36,044 bases of DNA, from assembly GCA_039029455.1 (NCBI GenBank), contig JBCCGE010000031.1:1-36044 (forward strand). Direction: 5' to 3'. Origin of the DNA: JBCCGE01 sp039029455. Lineage in GTDB: Bacteria; Pseudomonadota; Gammaproteobacteria; Arenicellales; Poriferihabitantaceae. Both the position numbers and the translations under genes were made by a program. Positions within the stretch are counted from its first letter, which is position 1; the number at the start of each line of letters is the position of its first letter. The notes under the pieces are model-generated. The model was not told the origin of the DNA. It worked only from the letters and a program-made list of their open reading frames with translations, and did no database searches. This document shows, in pieces, positions 15,972-25,036 of the stretch.

Positions 15972-17219
15972 CTAGTATTTTCCAAAACACAATTCTGTTT
16001 TTCCATTGGCATTTGCGAAAAAATCGCTCTGGAATCTTTGGCCGTCGACCAACGTTCCGCTGAGCAATGCAATATCACTCAAGTCTGAAAACAGGTGGGG
16101 CTTTATTTCGAATTGACAGACAAGATCATCGAATCCATCCTGTTTTGAACTTTGCTCAGAATTGAAAGATAAATCTCCAATATCTGCGCTCAGACACTGT
16201 GGCTTGCCGTTAACTTTTTTTACCGCCAAGCCTGAGATCTCAATGCTTTCAATATCAATATCACTCACGTCAAAGTTTTCGTTTCCCAGCAGCACCGTCT
16301 CCAGGTGGTCCCCATCTCCGTAACACACCAGCTTACCTCTTTCCATTTTTTCAAAATAGGCATCGATAAAAATAGGAGGGACATAAACATCACTTTCTGA
16401 AAGAATTTCCGGCGTCATTGTCGACGCCATAACCGACTCCGTATCCAGGACTATAAAATCAGAACCGTCGACAATGGCCGAGACAATGACTCCACCCGTT
16501 TGAACAAATAAACCCAGATCATAGATAGTAATGTTGATTTCTCCACCGTCCACATCGACGGAAGGCGGAATCAAAACTGAGTGCACCTCATCAACATTCA
16601 GAATCCTGGTTGTAGTGACAAAATCATAACCAAGCCCCCTTCCAGGTGAGTTCGAATTAGTGCGATAAGCATCAACCAGTGGATCATCGGTTAGCCCATC
16701 TAGACGATTACCCGCAAATTCAATCTGGAAAAAGGTCTCTACGAATTCGGCTTCATCGTCTAACCTCCCGCTGACCTGAATCTCTCCCTGCACTCTAACG
16801 TCTACATACCAGCCGTACCCGGTCCAGTTAACGATTCCGAGCGTAACCACCAAACGAGAGGCGCCTCCGGTAAAGGCCGCGTCTGAATCAGGGACATCTA
16901 ACGTATAAATACCTCGACCATCTATATTATTAACAACAGTCAGAGTCTTACTTCCCTCATCATAATCAACCGAGTGACTGTGCGAGACGAAACTCGGAAA
17001 TTCCTCGGGATCAATGTCAGATGCGTCTGTTTCCTTCACATCAATCACATCAATAAAATCCGCCGTAGGCCCTTCTAATGTCAGCGTAACGGTGGAATGC
17101 ACGCGAAACTCACCGGCGGCAAATAACGGCTTGGTGAAAGCAGCCGATATCAGTATCAGAGCCACAGAAAGAAAATGTCCCGACCAGACCTTACAACTAA
17201 TAACTCTATAACCTTGCAC
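15972..17219 (-). CDS. Exported protein of unknown function, beta-rich with acidic repeats
   Basis: A 415-residue protein I do not recognise. It starts with GTG at 17219, preceded by AGGGGG; residues about 13-34 are a signal peptide (HFLSVALILISAAFTKPLFA then A). The rest is acidic, rich in Asp, Val, Thr and Gly, and reads as alternating beta strands, as in immunoglobulin-like or jelly-roll exoproteins. The C-terminal part (from about residue 300) has NENFDVSDIDIESIEISGL, then ADIGDLSFNSEQSSKQDGFD and DLVCQFEIK. This resembles a module common in secreted bacterial proteins (a D-F-D-V-x-x-I-D-x-x-S segment, then a D-x-x-x-D-G-x-x-D-L calcium-binding-like loop). Four Cys (in LVCYGD, PQCLS, LVCQF and ELCFG) could pair. 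It is monocistronic and convergent with the DMT gene. Confidence 0.7.
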   Translation of the reverse strand: MQGYRVISCKVWSGHFLSVALILISAAFTKPLFAAGEFRVHSTVTLTLEGPTADFIDVIDVKETDASDIDPEEFPSFVSHSHSVDYDEGSKTLTVVNNIDGRGIYTLDVPDSDAAFTGGASRLVVTLGIVNWTGYGWYVDVRVQGEIQVSGRLDDEAEFVETFFQIEFAGNRLDGLTDDPLVDAYRTNSNSPGRGLGYDFVTTTRILNVDEVHSVLIPPSVDVDGGEINITIYDLGLFVQTGGVIVSAIVDGSDFIVLDTESVMASTMTPEILSESDVYVPPIFIDAYFEKMERGKLVCYGDGDHLETVLLGNENFDVSDIDIESIEISGLAVKKVNGKPQCLSADIGDLSFNSEQSSKQDGFDDLVCQFEIKPHLFSDLSDIALLSGTLVDGQRFQSDFFANANGKTELCFGKY

Positions 17220-17740
17220 TTCGCGCCCCCTGCTCTATGTATGGGAATAGCGTAGCATGGAAATTTTTACTGCCACACGGCACGTTGCATTTATCTTTGG
17301 GCAGCCAGTTGGTTATGGGCGTTCACTTGAAGATAACGTCAGCCAGATTTCTCATAATCGCACCGGAGATGAATCATCTGATCCACAGAGTTTGCGGATA
17401 AGTGAGCGCGCGATTAACTAGCAACGATACTCTGCCTTAGCTGCCCGCCGTAACAGACCCATCATTTACATTTCTTCGGCCCACGCCGGATCGCTTCAGA
17501 TGATCGGACACGCCCATTGACACGCACTCGCTAAAGAACACAATCAGGCGGTAAGCAGTGTCACTCGCAGAGCTCCAATTTCGGATAAAATCGGTGTTCC
17601 CGGTATACTCCAAATCAACATCCCACAATTTCGAATAGCAATTGTTTATCCGATAAAACTGGACGTTTCACCGTTATTCTGACAGCATCCGCGCTCCCTT
17701 AAATCACAAGAATATACCGTTAGTCACAGAGGTATTGTTA
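17220..17740. other. Divergent intergenic region before the ilvD-like gene
   Basis: About 520 bases between the exported-protein gene and the dehydratase. A minus-strand frame (about 17437-17690) has protein-like composition (for example DVDLEYTGNTDFIRNW) but no good start or recognised family, and may be a gene remnant. No strong hairpin or repeat was seen. Confidence 0.4.
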
Positions 17741-19588
17741 ATGTCCAAATCCCATGTCGTCCTGATTGATCGCCATCCAGGCCGCTCTGCCCAAACCATA
17801 GGTATCGCCAGAGTGCTGGGAACCGATCCCGAACTGATTCATGAGCCTTCAGTCGGTGTAGTTGGTACAAAGGGAGACAGTCAGTGTTATCTGGGTGTGC
17901 GAGACAAGGTTGAGGCGATTCACGAGCATTTGAAGAGTCGCATCGGGCAATCTGAAGATCAGTTGAAATATCGACTGGTGCAGCCGGAATTTACGATTGC
18001 AACCTCGGACGGCATACGGAACGGAACCCGGGAAATGCGCTATTCATTGCTCGGCCGCGAAGTTACCCATGACGCTCTGTGTGAACATCTCGAAGCCACC
18101 GGGCTCGCCGGTGTAATTGCAGTGGTCGCCTGCGACAAGCCGCCAGTAGGCACGCTGGCCGCAGTGCTCGAACACAATGAGCCGGCGATCATCATGTCAG
18201 ACGGCACAATTCGCCCGGGGAAGGACCCCGCTACCGGTGATCCGCTGGACATTATCAGCGCGTATCAGCTGGCCGGCCATCCGGATATTGAACTGCGAAA
18301 CCGAATTTCGGCCCATGCCTGTCCCGGGATGGGCAGCTGTGGCGGCATGTTCACGTACAACACCATGCAAACGTTTATCGGCGTGGTCGGTATGCAGCCA
18401 CTGCACATGGTGGCACCTCCTTCTGACGACCCACGTCGGCTAAATGAATTTGCGGAAGAGCTTGTCGACATTCTGGCGCAAATGATAGCCAGCGGTTTGA
18501 AGCCGCGCGACATCGTTCAACGTGATTCGATCCGCAACGCCCTGATTGTGGCGATGGCGGTTGGCGGTTCCACCAACGCGGTCCTGCATACTCCGGAAAT
18601 TGCGCGCGCCGCGGGTTTTGAACATTTCTGGCGTGATGTGATGACGCCGGAAGAATTTAACGAGCTCTCTCGCGACATTGTGCCCGTGCTGACCAATGCA
18701 CGCCCCTACGGCAAATACTCTATGCTCGACATCGACCGAGTGGGCGGTGTTCAGGTTATCGTGAGGGAGTTGCTGGAAGCCGGTTTGTTAAATGGCGATA
18801 TGATGACCTGTACAGGTCGAACGCTCGCCGAACAAATCGGCGACCTGAATCCACCAGGGCCTGACGGTGAAGTAATATTTCCGGTGAAAACGCCTTATAA
18901 ACCCACCGGTGGATTGCGCCTGCTGGGCGGTAATCTCTCACCTGATTTCTCAGCTATATTGAAACTCGCAGGGGTAGAAGGCGGATTGGAGGACAATCTG
19001 TTCAAAGGCCGTGCGCGCGTCTTCGAAGGTGAGGTTGGACTGCTCAAAGAACTCGATGAAAACCCGGGTAGTTTTGAAAACAACGATATGATCATCGTGC
19101 GCTATGGTGGCCCCACGGGAGCCCCCGGAATGCCGGAAATGCTGGATCCAACCTCACGTATAACGGCGTTGTGCCGTGAACGCGATATCGTCGTGGCGCT
19201 GATGACCGATGCGCGCTTCTCCGGTGGGTCCGTTGGGCTGGTTATTGGGCATGTGGGACCGGAAGCAGCACTGGGCGGACCCATTGCACTGGTAGAAGAA
19301 GGCGATGAAATTATCGCCGATTTGAACACCAACGAACTCAACTGCACCGCACTTAAAGATGAGGCCACCTACAAGGCGCGGAAGGCGGCTTGGGACAAAG
19401 TCGTTGCTGACAACGGTGGCGAACATCCAAATTGTGGGCTTGCAGATACCCGCTTGTTGCATCGCGCGCGTTATTCCGCGGTGCCGGCGAGTCGAGGCGG
19501 GGGGCTTCACCCAAACCGACAGGTCTGGGTAAGAGACTTGCGAGCACCGCAGGATACCGGGTTCAAACCATCGAACAACTGCCGCTAG
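17741..19588 (+). CDS. IlvD/Edd-family dehydratase (dihydroxy-acid or sugar-acid dehydratase)
   Basis: A 615-residue iron-sulfur dehydratase. The three cluster cysteines are visible: Cys49 (KGDSQCYLG), Cys131 (VVACDKPPVG, with Lys133 the lysine of the conserved C-D-K motif) and Cys200 (PGMGSCGGMFTYNTM). MAVGGSTNAVLHTPEIARAA, RYGGPTGAPGMPEM and DARFSGGSVGLVIGHVGPEA are family signatures. It removes water from a 2,3-dihydroxy acid: either the branched-chain amino acid intermediate or a sugar acid. The unusual CDKPPVG (against the common CDK-x-x-P-G) and the catabolic neighbours make me prefer a paralogue acting on a sugar or hydroxy acid, but IlvD cannot be excluded. I chose the ATG at 17741; a TTG six bases upstream is in the same frame. 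The hydrolase gene follows after 60 bases. Confidence 0.85.
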   Translation: MSKSHVVLIDRHPGRSAQTIGIARVLGTDPELIHEPSVGVVGTKGDSQCYLGVRDKVEAIHEHLKSRIGQSEDQLKYRLVQPEFTIATSDGIRNGTREMRYSLLGREVTHDALCEHLEATGLAGVIAVVACDKPPVGTLAAVLEHNEPAIIMSDGTIRPGKDPATGDPLDIISAYQLAGHPDIELRNRISAHACPGMGSCGGMFTYNTMQTFIGVVGMQPLHMVAPPSDDPRRLNEFAEELVDILAQMIASGLKPRDIVQRDSIRNALIVAMAVGGSTNAVLHTPEIARAAGFEHFWRDVMTPEEFNELSRDIVPVLTNARPYGKYSMLDIDRVGGVQVIVRELLEAGLLNGDMMTCTGRTLAEQIGDLNPPGPDGEVIFPVKTPYKPTGGLRLLGGNLSPDFSAILKLAGVEGGLEDNLFKGRARVFEGEVGLLKELDENPGSFENNDMIIVRYGGPTGAPGMPEMLDPTSRITALCRERDIVVALMTDARFSGGSVGLVIGHVGPEAALGGPIALVEEGDEIIADLNTNELNCTALKDEATYKARKAAWDKVVADNGGEHPNCGLADTRLLHRARYSAVPASRGGGLHPNRQVWVRDLRAPQDTGFKPSNNCR

Positions 19589-19648
19589 TGGATGATGAGA
19601 TGATTCTGCTCCGCATTCTTTGCGGACGCCTAAAACAACACAGATAAA

Positions 19649-20581
19649 ATGTCAGCCCGAGACAACATAAGCAGGGAAGCGCAGAATTTTCTGCAACAGA
19701 ATCTGCCATGCAATCCACACCAGGAATTGACGGCACAAAATATTGATCGCGTTCGAGCTGACATTCGTCGGGACTGTCAAAAACAAATCGAGTGGGCTGA
19801 ATCCAGGATTGCAGGTGACACGCAGCTTGTTGATGTCGCGGGTGTGCGTTGTCTGCAGATCAATCCTGCCGGCAGTATTGAATTTCCTGATACTTTGCTG
19901 CTGTACTTTTTTGGCGGTGGTTTCATCACAGGCAGTGTCCAGGAGGACCTGCCGATAAGCGCCAGTCTTGCCAGCAAATTAGGAGTTCAGGTGCTTTCAC
20001 CCTGTTATTCTCTGGCACCTGAGAATCCTTACCCCACCGCAATCGAGCAGGCAAAGCAGATATATCACGCCGTGATCGATCAAAACGAGTTCAAGCAGGT
20101 CGTTGTAGTGGGAGAGTCGGCTGGGGGAAACCTTGCGCTGCAAACTGTTTTACACGCATTCGATTACGGGATTCGGCGGCCAGAAGTGTGTGTTCTGCTG
20201 TCACCCTGGGTCGATTTGACCCATTCCGGAGACGCCGAATGTTCCAATGACGGTCGGGACCCCACCCTGCAAAAAGCCTGGGTTGATAACGCGGCCCGCT
20301 TGTATGGAGGCAGTGGTGCGTTAAGCGAGCCCGGCCTATCTCCGCTGTTCCGTGACTTTCCCGCGGAATTCCCACCGACATTGATCACCAGCGGAACCAG
20401 AGATTTGCTCTTGAGCCAATCGGCCCGTCTTGCCCAAGAAATGCGGGCGGCAGGAATCACAGCCGAACTCCGGGTATGGGAAGACATGTGGCATGTGTTC
20501 GAATGGTATCCCGAAGTCCCGGAAGCGCAGCAATCTCTGCAGGAGATTTGTGCCTTCATTTCCAAACATCTCCTTAGCTGA
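19649..20581 (+). CDS. Alpha/beta hydrolase of the hormone-sensitive-lipase group
   Basis: A 310-residue serine hydrolase (alpha/beta-hydrolase fold 3). The catalytic triad is Ser157 in VVGESAGGNLAL, Asp252 in TSGTRDLLLSQ and His282 in EDMWHVFEWY. The oxyanion-hole motif, normally H-G-G-G, reads LLYFFGGGFITGS: Phe88 replaces the His. PCYSLAPENPYPTAI is the typical Y-R-L-A-P-E-x-P-x-P-A segment with Ser in place of Arg. No signal peptide, so it is cytoplasmic; it probably cleaves a short ester or similar bond. It lies 60 bases after the IlvD/Edd gene on the same strand and may share its transcript. The family is certain, the substrate unknown. Confidence 0.88.
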   Translation: MSARDNISREAQNFLQQNLPCNPHQELTAQNIDRVRADIRRDCQKQIEWAESRIAGDTQLVDVAGVRCLQINPAGSIEFPDTLLLYFFGGGFITGSVQEDLPISASLASKLGVQVLSPCYSLAPENPYPTAIEQAKQIYHAVIDQNEFKQVVVVGESAGGNLALQTVLHAFDYGIRRPEVCVLLSPWVDLTHSGDAECSNDGRDPTLQKAWVDNAARLYGGSGALSEPGLSPLFRDFPAEFPPTLITSGTRDLLLSQSARLAQEMRAAGITAELRVWEDMWHVFEWYPEVPEAQQSLQEICAFISKHLLS

Positions 20582-20824
20582 GCAAGGGTTCGGGAATCTG
20601 TTGACCGACTAATGGATAAATCAGCCCGCAGCAAATTGTGCAGTCAGGCTGACCTGTTCGGTTTCAGCAACGTATACGACTGATAGATAAAGATTCCCGA
20701 TGCAGACGGTGGCGATGGCGCAGCCATTTGCATCGACAACATGTGAGTTGAGTTCACGATAAGCGAATAAATTGTCTGCCCTGAGTCGTGTGGAATCAAA
20801 AATTTTTGCTATGACACCAATACC

Positions 20825-21904
20825 TTGATTGCAAAATTGAATTCTTTATCTGACACGGAATTTAGTGCGGATCTGCTCAGATTCAATCCCCCTGAATTCG
20901 GCGAAGACACCCTGCATTTTGTTTTGAAGGATCAATACGGCATCAGCGGCCAGTTGAAACATCTCGCGGGTGAACGGGATCAGAATACTCTGGTGATAAC
21001 GAATGACGGATCAAAGTATGTGCTGAAGATTGCAGGGCCCGATGAACGCAAAGACACGGTTGATTTTCAGGTCCAGACGTTGCTCCACCTTGAAAGGAAA
21101 GCCCCGGATTTGTATGTACCAAGGCAAGTAAAAAACAGAACGGGCGAGCAGGCCGGAACGATCACTGATGATTCGGGAAAAACGCACTGGGTGCGACTGG
21201 TCACCTATGTAGAAGGTGATCCAATGGGCGACTATGACCATCTGGATTTAGACGCTGTTAATGGAATAGGCAGCATCGCGGGCCGAATGTGCGCGGCACT
21301 TCAAGGTTTTCTTCATCCCGCCGCAACTGATTTCATGCCGTGGGATGGATTAAACGGTCTGATATTTTCTGACGAGCTGCGAAATAACCACCTGCCCGAC
21401 AGCATCAAGACCATCGCGGAAAAGCATCTGCAACGCCTGGAAATGGACACCATGTCGAGACTGCTGGCCCTTCCCCATCAAGTCATCCACCACGACGCTC
21501 ATCCCGGGAATGTGATTTGCGTGCCCGGGAAACCGAATCAGGTGAAAGGCGTGATCGACTTCGGTGATTTAATTTGTCGCCCTGTACTCATGGATGTTTC
21601 TGTAGCTCTGGCGAGCACTCTGCGTCACAATCTCGACATATTGGGCACAGCATCTGCCATGCTTGATGGATACAAAGCGCATATTTATTTCACAGAAGAT
21701 ATGATGAGCCTGCTCTACGATGCGCTTTGCGTGAGTCAGATATTGACCGTACAACTACTCAATTATCGAGCACAACACCATGCCAGTGATCCGGAAAAAA
21801 TTCGCCAGGAAGATTTTAGCGGAGCACTGGAAAATGCCAAGCGGTTCCTTGAATTTGATCAAAATGAATTCTCTGATCATGTGATGCGACACGCTGACGT
21901 CTGA
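20825..21904 (+). CDS. APH-type kinase, hydroxylysine-kinase-like
   Basis: A 359-residue aminoglycoside-phosphotransferase-fold kinase. YVLKIAGPDERKD gives the ATP-binding lysine; VIHHDAHPGNVICVPG is the catalytic Brenner loop (H-D-x-x-x-x-N) and VKGVIDFGD the metal-binding D-F-G. LDLDAVNGIGSIAGRMCAAL precedes the catalytic half, as in the hydroxylysine kinase (HYKK/AGPHD1) branch. The next gene, 15 bases downstream, is a class III PLP enzyme like the phospho-lyases that act on phosphohydroxylysine or phosphoethanolamine. I infer phosphorylation of a hydroxy-amine (5-hydroxylysine, ethanolamine or a relative) followed by elimination of phosphate. No ATG is in frame before residue 150, so TTG at 20825 (or TTG at 20837) must be the start. 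It is not likely to be an antibiotic-resistance enzyme. Confidence 0.8.
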   Translation: MIAKLNSLSDTEFSADLLRFNPPEFGEDTLHFVLKDQYGISGQLKHLAGERDQNTLVITNDGSKYVLKIAGPDERKDTVDFQVQTLLHLERKAPDLYVPRQVKNRTGEQAGTITDDSGKTHWVRLVTYVEGDPMGDYDHLDLDAVNGIGSIAGRMCAALQGFLHPAATDFMPWDGLNGLIFSDELRNNHLPDSIKTIAEKHLQRLEMDTMSRLLALPHQVIHHDAHPGNVICVPGKPNQVKGVIDFGDLICRPVLMDVSVALASTLRHNLDILGTASAMLDGYKAHIYFTEDMMSLLYDALCVSQILTVQLLNYRAQHHASDPEKIRQEDFSGALENAKRFLEFDQNEFSDHVMRHADV

Positions 21905-21919
21905 CTTTAAAAGCCGAAA

Positions 21920-23194
21920 ATGAAACCGGCAATACCAATGACGCATCAGAAGCACAATCTAATCGATCGTCGGAACAAAGCGCTCGGCCCGACCTATACC
22001 CATTTTTACGACTCTCCCTTACACATCGTGCGGGGAGAGGGAGTCTGGTTGTTCGACAGCGATGGAAAGCGCTATTTAGACTGTTACAACAACGTGCCCT
22101 CAGTTGGTCACTGCAATCCTGAAGTCACCGATGCACTGTGTGAACAGGCACGAACTCTGAATACCCACACTCGATATCTTCATGAAAATGTAGTCGAGTA
22201 CGCAGAAATGCTAACCGCAACCATGCCGGAAGACGACTATGTTGCATTGCTGGTTTGCACAGGAACAGAAGCCAACGATCTGGCCTATCGTATCGCCTCC
22301 ACGGTTACGGGACGCAAAGGCGTTATCATTACTGAAAACGTTTATCACGGAAACTCCACTCTGGTCAGCGAGCTGTCGCCCTCTGAAGGTCGAACTCATC
22401 CCTGTCCGGATTTCATTGCTGAGATCGCGGCCCCGGACAGCTATCGAGGAGTAGTTGACGCTAACGCGGTCGACTGGGCTGTCGAAAGACTGTCAGAGAA
22501 AGGTCACCAGCCCGGGATGCAGTTTATCGAGGGCGCTTTTGAAAACCCGGGTCTGTTCACACCTGAAGCCGAATACTTTCAAAGTATGGCGAACAAAACT
22601 CGCGCAGCCGGCGGCCTTGTTATCGTTGATGAAGTACAGTCCGGTCTTTGCAGACAAGGCGAAAACATCTGGTCCTATCAGAATGCAGGCCTTGTGCCCG
22701 ATATTGTCACCATGGGCAAACCGTTAGGGTGTGGTCATCCCCTCGCTGCAACGGTAGTTCGACGAGAGGTTATTGATGAATTTGGGAAGATTACTGATTA
22801 CTTCAATACCTTTGGCGGCAACCCGGTCTCGACCGCGGCCGGCAAAGCCGTATTGAATGTAATCCACAGGGAGAATATCCTGCACAGTGTGTATCAAACA
22901 GGTATGCACTTTCGAGAGGGGCTTAGAAAGCTGCAAGCGCAACACAGCATCATTGGCGATATCCGCGGCAAGGGCCTGTTCATTGGCGTCGATATCGTCA
23001 AAGACCCTGTCACAAGAGAACATGCACCTGATACGGCGTCTCACCTTATAGAATTACTACGCGAAGAAGGCATGCTGGTATCTACCGTTGGTGTCGAAGC
23101 CAATGTTCTAAAAATTCGGCCGCCACTTGTATTCAACATTGACCACGCAGACATGGCGCTCGATATGATGTCTAATGCTTTTGATTCACTTTGA
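21920..23194 (+). CDS. Class III aminotransferase-fold enzyme, probable phospho-lyase (AGXT2L/PHYKPL-like)
   Basis: A 424-residue PLP enzyme. RYLDCYNNVPSVGHCNPEVT is the class III N-terminal signature; LLVCTGTEANDLAYRIA binds the cofactor phosphate, IVDEVQSGLCRQG contains Asp237, which contacts the PLP pyridine nitrogen, and IVTMGKPLGCGHPLAA contains Lys267, the Schiff-base lysine. In the branch with N-N-V-P-x-V-G-H-C-x-P, known members are the phospho-lyases for ethanolamine phosphate and 5-phosphohydroxylysine, which release phosphate, ammonia and an aldehyde or semialdehyde, so this is more likely a lyase than a true transaminase. The start is ATG at 21920; a second ATG at 21938 also fits. 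It lies 15 bases after the kinase gene and is clearly coupled with it. Confidence 0.85.
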   Translation: MKPAIPMTHQKHNLIDRRNKALGPTYTHFYDSPLHIVRGEGVWLFDSDGKRYLDCYNNVPSVGHCNPEVTDALCEQARTLNTHTRYLHENVVEYAEMLTATMPEDDYVALLVCTGTEANDLAYRIASTVTGRKGVIITENVYHGNSTLVSELSPSEGRTHPCPDFIAEIAAPDSYRGVVDANAVDWAVERLSEKGHQPGMQFIEGAFENPGLFTPEAEYFQSMANKTRAAGGLVIVDEVQSGLCRQGENIWSYQNAGLVPDIVTMGKPLGCGHPLAATVVRREVIDEFGKITDYFNTFGGNPVSTAAGKAVLNVIHRENILHSVYQTGMHFREGLRKLQAQHSIIGDIRGKGLFIGVDIVKDPVTREHAPDTASHLIELLREEGMLVSTVGVEANVLKIRPPLVFNIDHADMALDMMSNAFDSL

Positions 23195-23431
23195 GTTTTT
23201 GTTGATACCCTGCACTTTTAGAGCGTGATCAGCAGTGTTATCAGATTTTGGAAATTCCCTTGAAAACGGAGATTGGGGCTCAATACTCAAACATCGTGTA
23301 GTGATTCGTTCAGTGTGGTGCGTGATTCAAAGTGCTTGACTAAAAATATCCATCCTTGCATACAGCAAGAAGCATAACGACACAACACAAAGTGCTAACC
23401 TACATGCCTCCAACGAACAGGTTGATTTAAC

Positions 23432-25003
23432 ATGTCGAAAACCGAGTTACTTGAATGGATCGAACTCAATGTCGACGAGCTGAGTGATTGGAGTCAGACC
23501 ATTTTCGACTACGGCGAAACGGCATGGCGCGAGTATCAGTCGTGCGACTGGTATGTTGATCAGTTGCGTTTGCAGGGGTTTGAAGTGGAAACAGGCAGCG
23601 CCGGTATGCCGACGGCATTTTGCGCCGAATGGCGCAACGGCGACGGTCCGACTATAGGTGGTTACGCTGAGTATGATGCCGTGCCTGGAAACTGTCAGGC
23701 AGCCGACACCTGCCAGAGTCCCCGTGCCGGTCTGACCCAGCACGCCGGCGGTCACACCGACCCTCACTCTGCGCTCGGCATATCCTCTCTTGGGGGTTTC
23801 CTCGCCGCCAAAGCGATGATGAAGAGGCACAATATCGGAGGTCGCCTCAGATTTTTTGGGGAGCCTGCCGAAAAGGTGCGCGGGTCCAAGCCGATTCATG
23901 CTGCCCGCGGATACTACGACGATCTGGATGCAGCGATCAGTTTCCACCCGTTTTATATGTTGCCGCTGTGCAATACCACACGATGGAATACCCATTGCGG
24001 AGTGGCGTATGCCATGGTGTACAGCTTCGAATGCGAATCACCGCAGACCTGGCTCAACCAGTCCGGAGAATACGACAGTCCTATCGCAGCCTCGCATGCT
24101 TCGGCCCGTGCACCGGGGGCAAACGATGCATTAGTTCAAATGTATCAGACATCAAAGTCACTCAAGGAACATATGGTCGCCGCAGGTTGCGGTTGGTCTA
24201 TGAACGAATGCATCCTTACTGCAGGTCAGGCAACTGCGGACAACCTACCGGCACAGATTTCTCAAATTCAATACCTGATGCGCGTGCCAACGATTGAGAT
24301 GGCAGAACAAATCAGCGCCGTGCTTGACCGCAATGCTGCGGCGGCGGCATCCATTAGTCACTGCTCCTGGCGTCGGGACTGGGTGAGCAAGTCTCGCCAC
24401 GGTCTGGCCAATCACGCTTTGGCGCAGGCAGCTTACGATAATCTGGAGTGGATCGGCGCACCGAAATTCAACACCGGCAGTGCACTCGATAAGGCTCGGG
24501 AAATTCAGGCCAGTCTTGGGCTCGAACCTATGGAAAAACCGTATCTTGCCGCAACCGAAGAGTTGATCAGCCCACAGAACGCAGAGGCCGAGTTGCGTCG
24601 GGAACTGCCGGACTGGCAGGAGCATTTTACGTCCGACGACTACACCGAGTTTTGCTGGCATGCGCCCACGGTTCGACTTTACATTGCACGACCGACACTG
24701 GCGGCACCGGAACCCGGCTACAAGTACCCGTCATGGGCAATGAATGCACTGGGTGGTATTCGCGAAACCATAGAGCCGATGATTTCCTGCGCCTCCAAGG
24801 TGATCGGCTGTACCGTGCTGGATCTGCTTACCAACCCGGATTTACTGGACCGCGCAACCCGTGAGTTCGAGGCGCGAACCGGAGGGGGTATCGGCGGCAC
24901 GGCGTGGCAAGCTCCTTTGTGCGACTACGAACCTCCAATCAATTTTCGCTGGCCTGAATATGTGACCACCCCACGTGGTCGCGAATGGTGGATTCCGGGG
25001 TAG
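23432..25003 (+). CDS. M20-family amidohydrolase, AbgB-like
   Basis: A 523-residue zinc-dependent hydrolase of the M20 family, resembling AbgB (p-aminobenzoyl-glutamate hydrolase subunit) and related amidases. The N-terminal IFDYGETAWREYQSCDWYVD is the conserved G-E-x-x-x-x-E-x-x-S segment. Metal ligands are expected in GGYAEYDAVPGNCQA, TQHAGGHTDPHSALG and RFFGEPAEKVRGSKP. The middle is a dimerisation (lid) domain, and the C-terminal half is the catalytic return. No signal peptide. It probably cleaves an amide bond in an N-acyl or aminoacyl compound; the substrate is unknown. It lies 237 bases after the phospho-lyase gene, so it may have its own promoter, and it ends 33 bases from convergent aceF. 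Confidence 0.82.
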   Translation: MSKTELLEWIELNVDELSDWSQTIFDYGETAWREYQSCDWYVDQLRLQGFEVETGSAGMPTAFCAEWRNGDGPTIGGYAEYDAVPGNCQAADTCQSPRAGLTQHAGGHTDPHSALGISSLGGFLAAKAMMKRHNIGGRLRFFGEPAEKVRGSKPIHAARGYYDDLDAAISFHPFYMLPLCNTTRWNTHCGVAYAMVYSFECESPQTWLNQSGEYDSPIAASHASARAPGANDALVQMYQTSKSLKEHMVAAGCGWSMNECILTAGQATADNLPAQISQIQYLMRVPTIEMAEQISAVLDRNAAAAASISHCSWRRDWVSKSRHGLANHALAQAAYDNLEWIGAPKFNTGSALDKAREIQASLGLEPMEKPYLAATEELISPQNAEAELRRELPDWQEHFTSDDYTEFCWHAPTVRLYIARPTLAAPEPGYKYPSWAMNALGGIRETIEPMISCASKVIGCTVLDLLTNPDLLDRATREFEARTGGGIGGTAWQAPLCDYEPPINFRWPEYVTTPRGREWWIPG

Positions 25004-25036
25004 CTCACCAGCAAGCGGCGATCAGACAGACCGGCA

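Noticed and set aside
17437..17690. Minus-strand frame with protein-like composition
   Set aside because: Only a TTG start, an upstream stop nearby and no known motif; noted as a possible gene remnant only.
20825..21904. Aminoglycoside resistance gene
   Set aside because: The fold is APH, but the operon partner and sequence branch point to a metabolic hydroxy-amine kinase.
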